DNA of 5,979 nt, taken from the NCBI GenBank assembly GCA_003249275.1, contig QKJO01000042.1, forward strand, positions 1-5,979, read 5' to 3'. Origin of the DNA: Spirochaetaceae bacterium. Lineage in GTDB: Bacteria; Spirochaetota; Spirochaetia; Spirochaetales_E; Spirochaetaceae_B. This document shows positions 5,916-5,979 of this stretch, piece by piece. Position 1 is the first letter of the stretch. Every line of letters begins with the position of its first letter. The notes beneath the pieces are model-generated. The model did no database searches. It had not been told where the DNA came from and was given only the letters and a program-made list of their open reading frames with translations. Position numbers and translations under genes: made by a program.

Positions 5916-5979
5916 GAAATCACACACTCCTAAAATTTAATTGAAAGATCCGGAGTTGATCCATGAATTGAATCATTTC
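5916..5979 (-). other. Upstream region of tctB: leader or tail of an earlier gene, undecided
   Basis: Two minus-strand frames are open from the window edge: one to a TAG at 5932-5930 and one to a TGA at 5922-5920. Either could be the C-terminus of an upstream gene such as tctC. The encoded 15-19 residues are too short and do not resemble a TctC ending that I recognise. I see no convincing promoter here. Confidence 0.3.
5927..5931 (-). promoter_or_regulatory. Ribosome binding site of tctB
   Basis: AGGAG ends 11 nt before the ATG at 5915-5913. It decides against the upstream GTG (5927), whose first base is the last base of this motif. Confidence 0.7.

Noticed and set aside
5939..5972. Repeated TTCAATT and GGATC words upstream of tctB
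   Set aside because: The repeats are short, AT-rich and irregularly arranged, and could easily arise by chance in the small stretch visible.
1..5979. CRISPR array, tRNA/rRNA, insertion sequence or phage elements
   Set aside because: I saw no regularly spaced direct repeats, tRNA-like cloverleaf, transposase motifs or terminal inverted repeats. Almost the whole window is occupied by intact genes.

Overview
The window is a compact bacterial operon read entirely on the minus strand. Base composition is moderate (roughly half G+C by eye), with strong AAGGAG-type ribosome binding sites and tightly overlapping genes. Nothing in it fixes the taxon. The gene set (a tripartite tricarboxylate transporter joined to flavin redox enzymes) would fit an anaerobic or facultative spirochaete, a clostridium-like bacterium or a proteobacterium. 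I lean weakly towards an anaerobe because of the [4Fe-4S] ene-reductase and the fumarate-reductase-like flavoprotein.

Layout in the direction of transcription (right to left): about 60 nt of upstream sequence; tctB (small membrane subunit, 5915-5430); a 132-nt gap containing three stem-loops; tctA (large membrane subunit, 5297-3780); an Old Yellow Enzyme-type FMN/[4Fe-4S] oxidoreductase (3793-2420) that overlaps tctA by 14 nt; a fumarate reductase/succinate dehydrogenase-type FAD flavoprotein (2423-435) that overlaps the previous gene by 4 nt (ATGA); a 63-nt gap with a good promoter and a 22-bp inverted repeat; and the first 123 codons of an unrecognised protein (371 to beyond position 1).

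Working model: the TctA/TctB channel, with a TctC-type binding protein not visible here, imports an organic acid. The two translationally coupled flavoenzymes then reduce or oxidise it, probably at a C=C bond next to a carbonyl or carboxylate. The OYE-type protein ends just after its iron-sulfur cysteines, so it lacks the FAD/NAD(P)H domain that normally feeds that cluster. The adjacent FAD protein could be its redox partner, which would make a two-subunit enzyme. This pairing is the most interesting part of the window, but it is inferred from gene order and domain content, not demonstrated.
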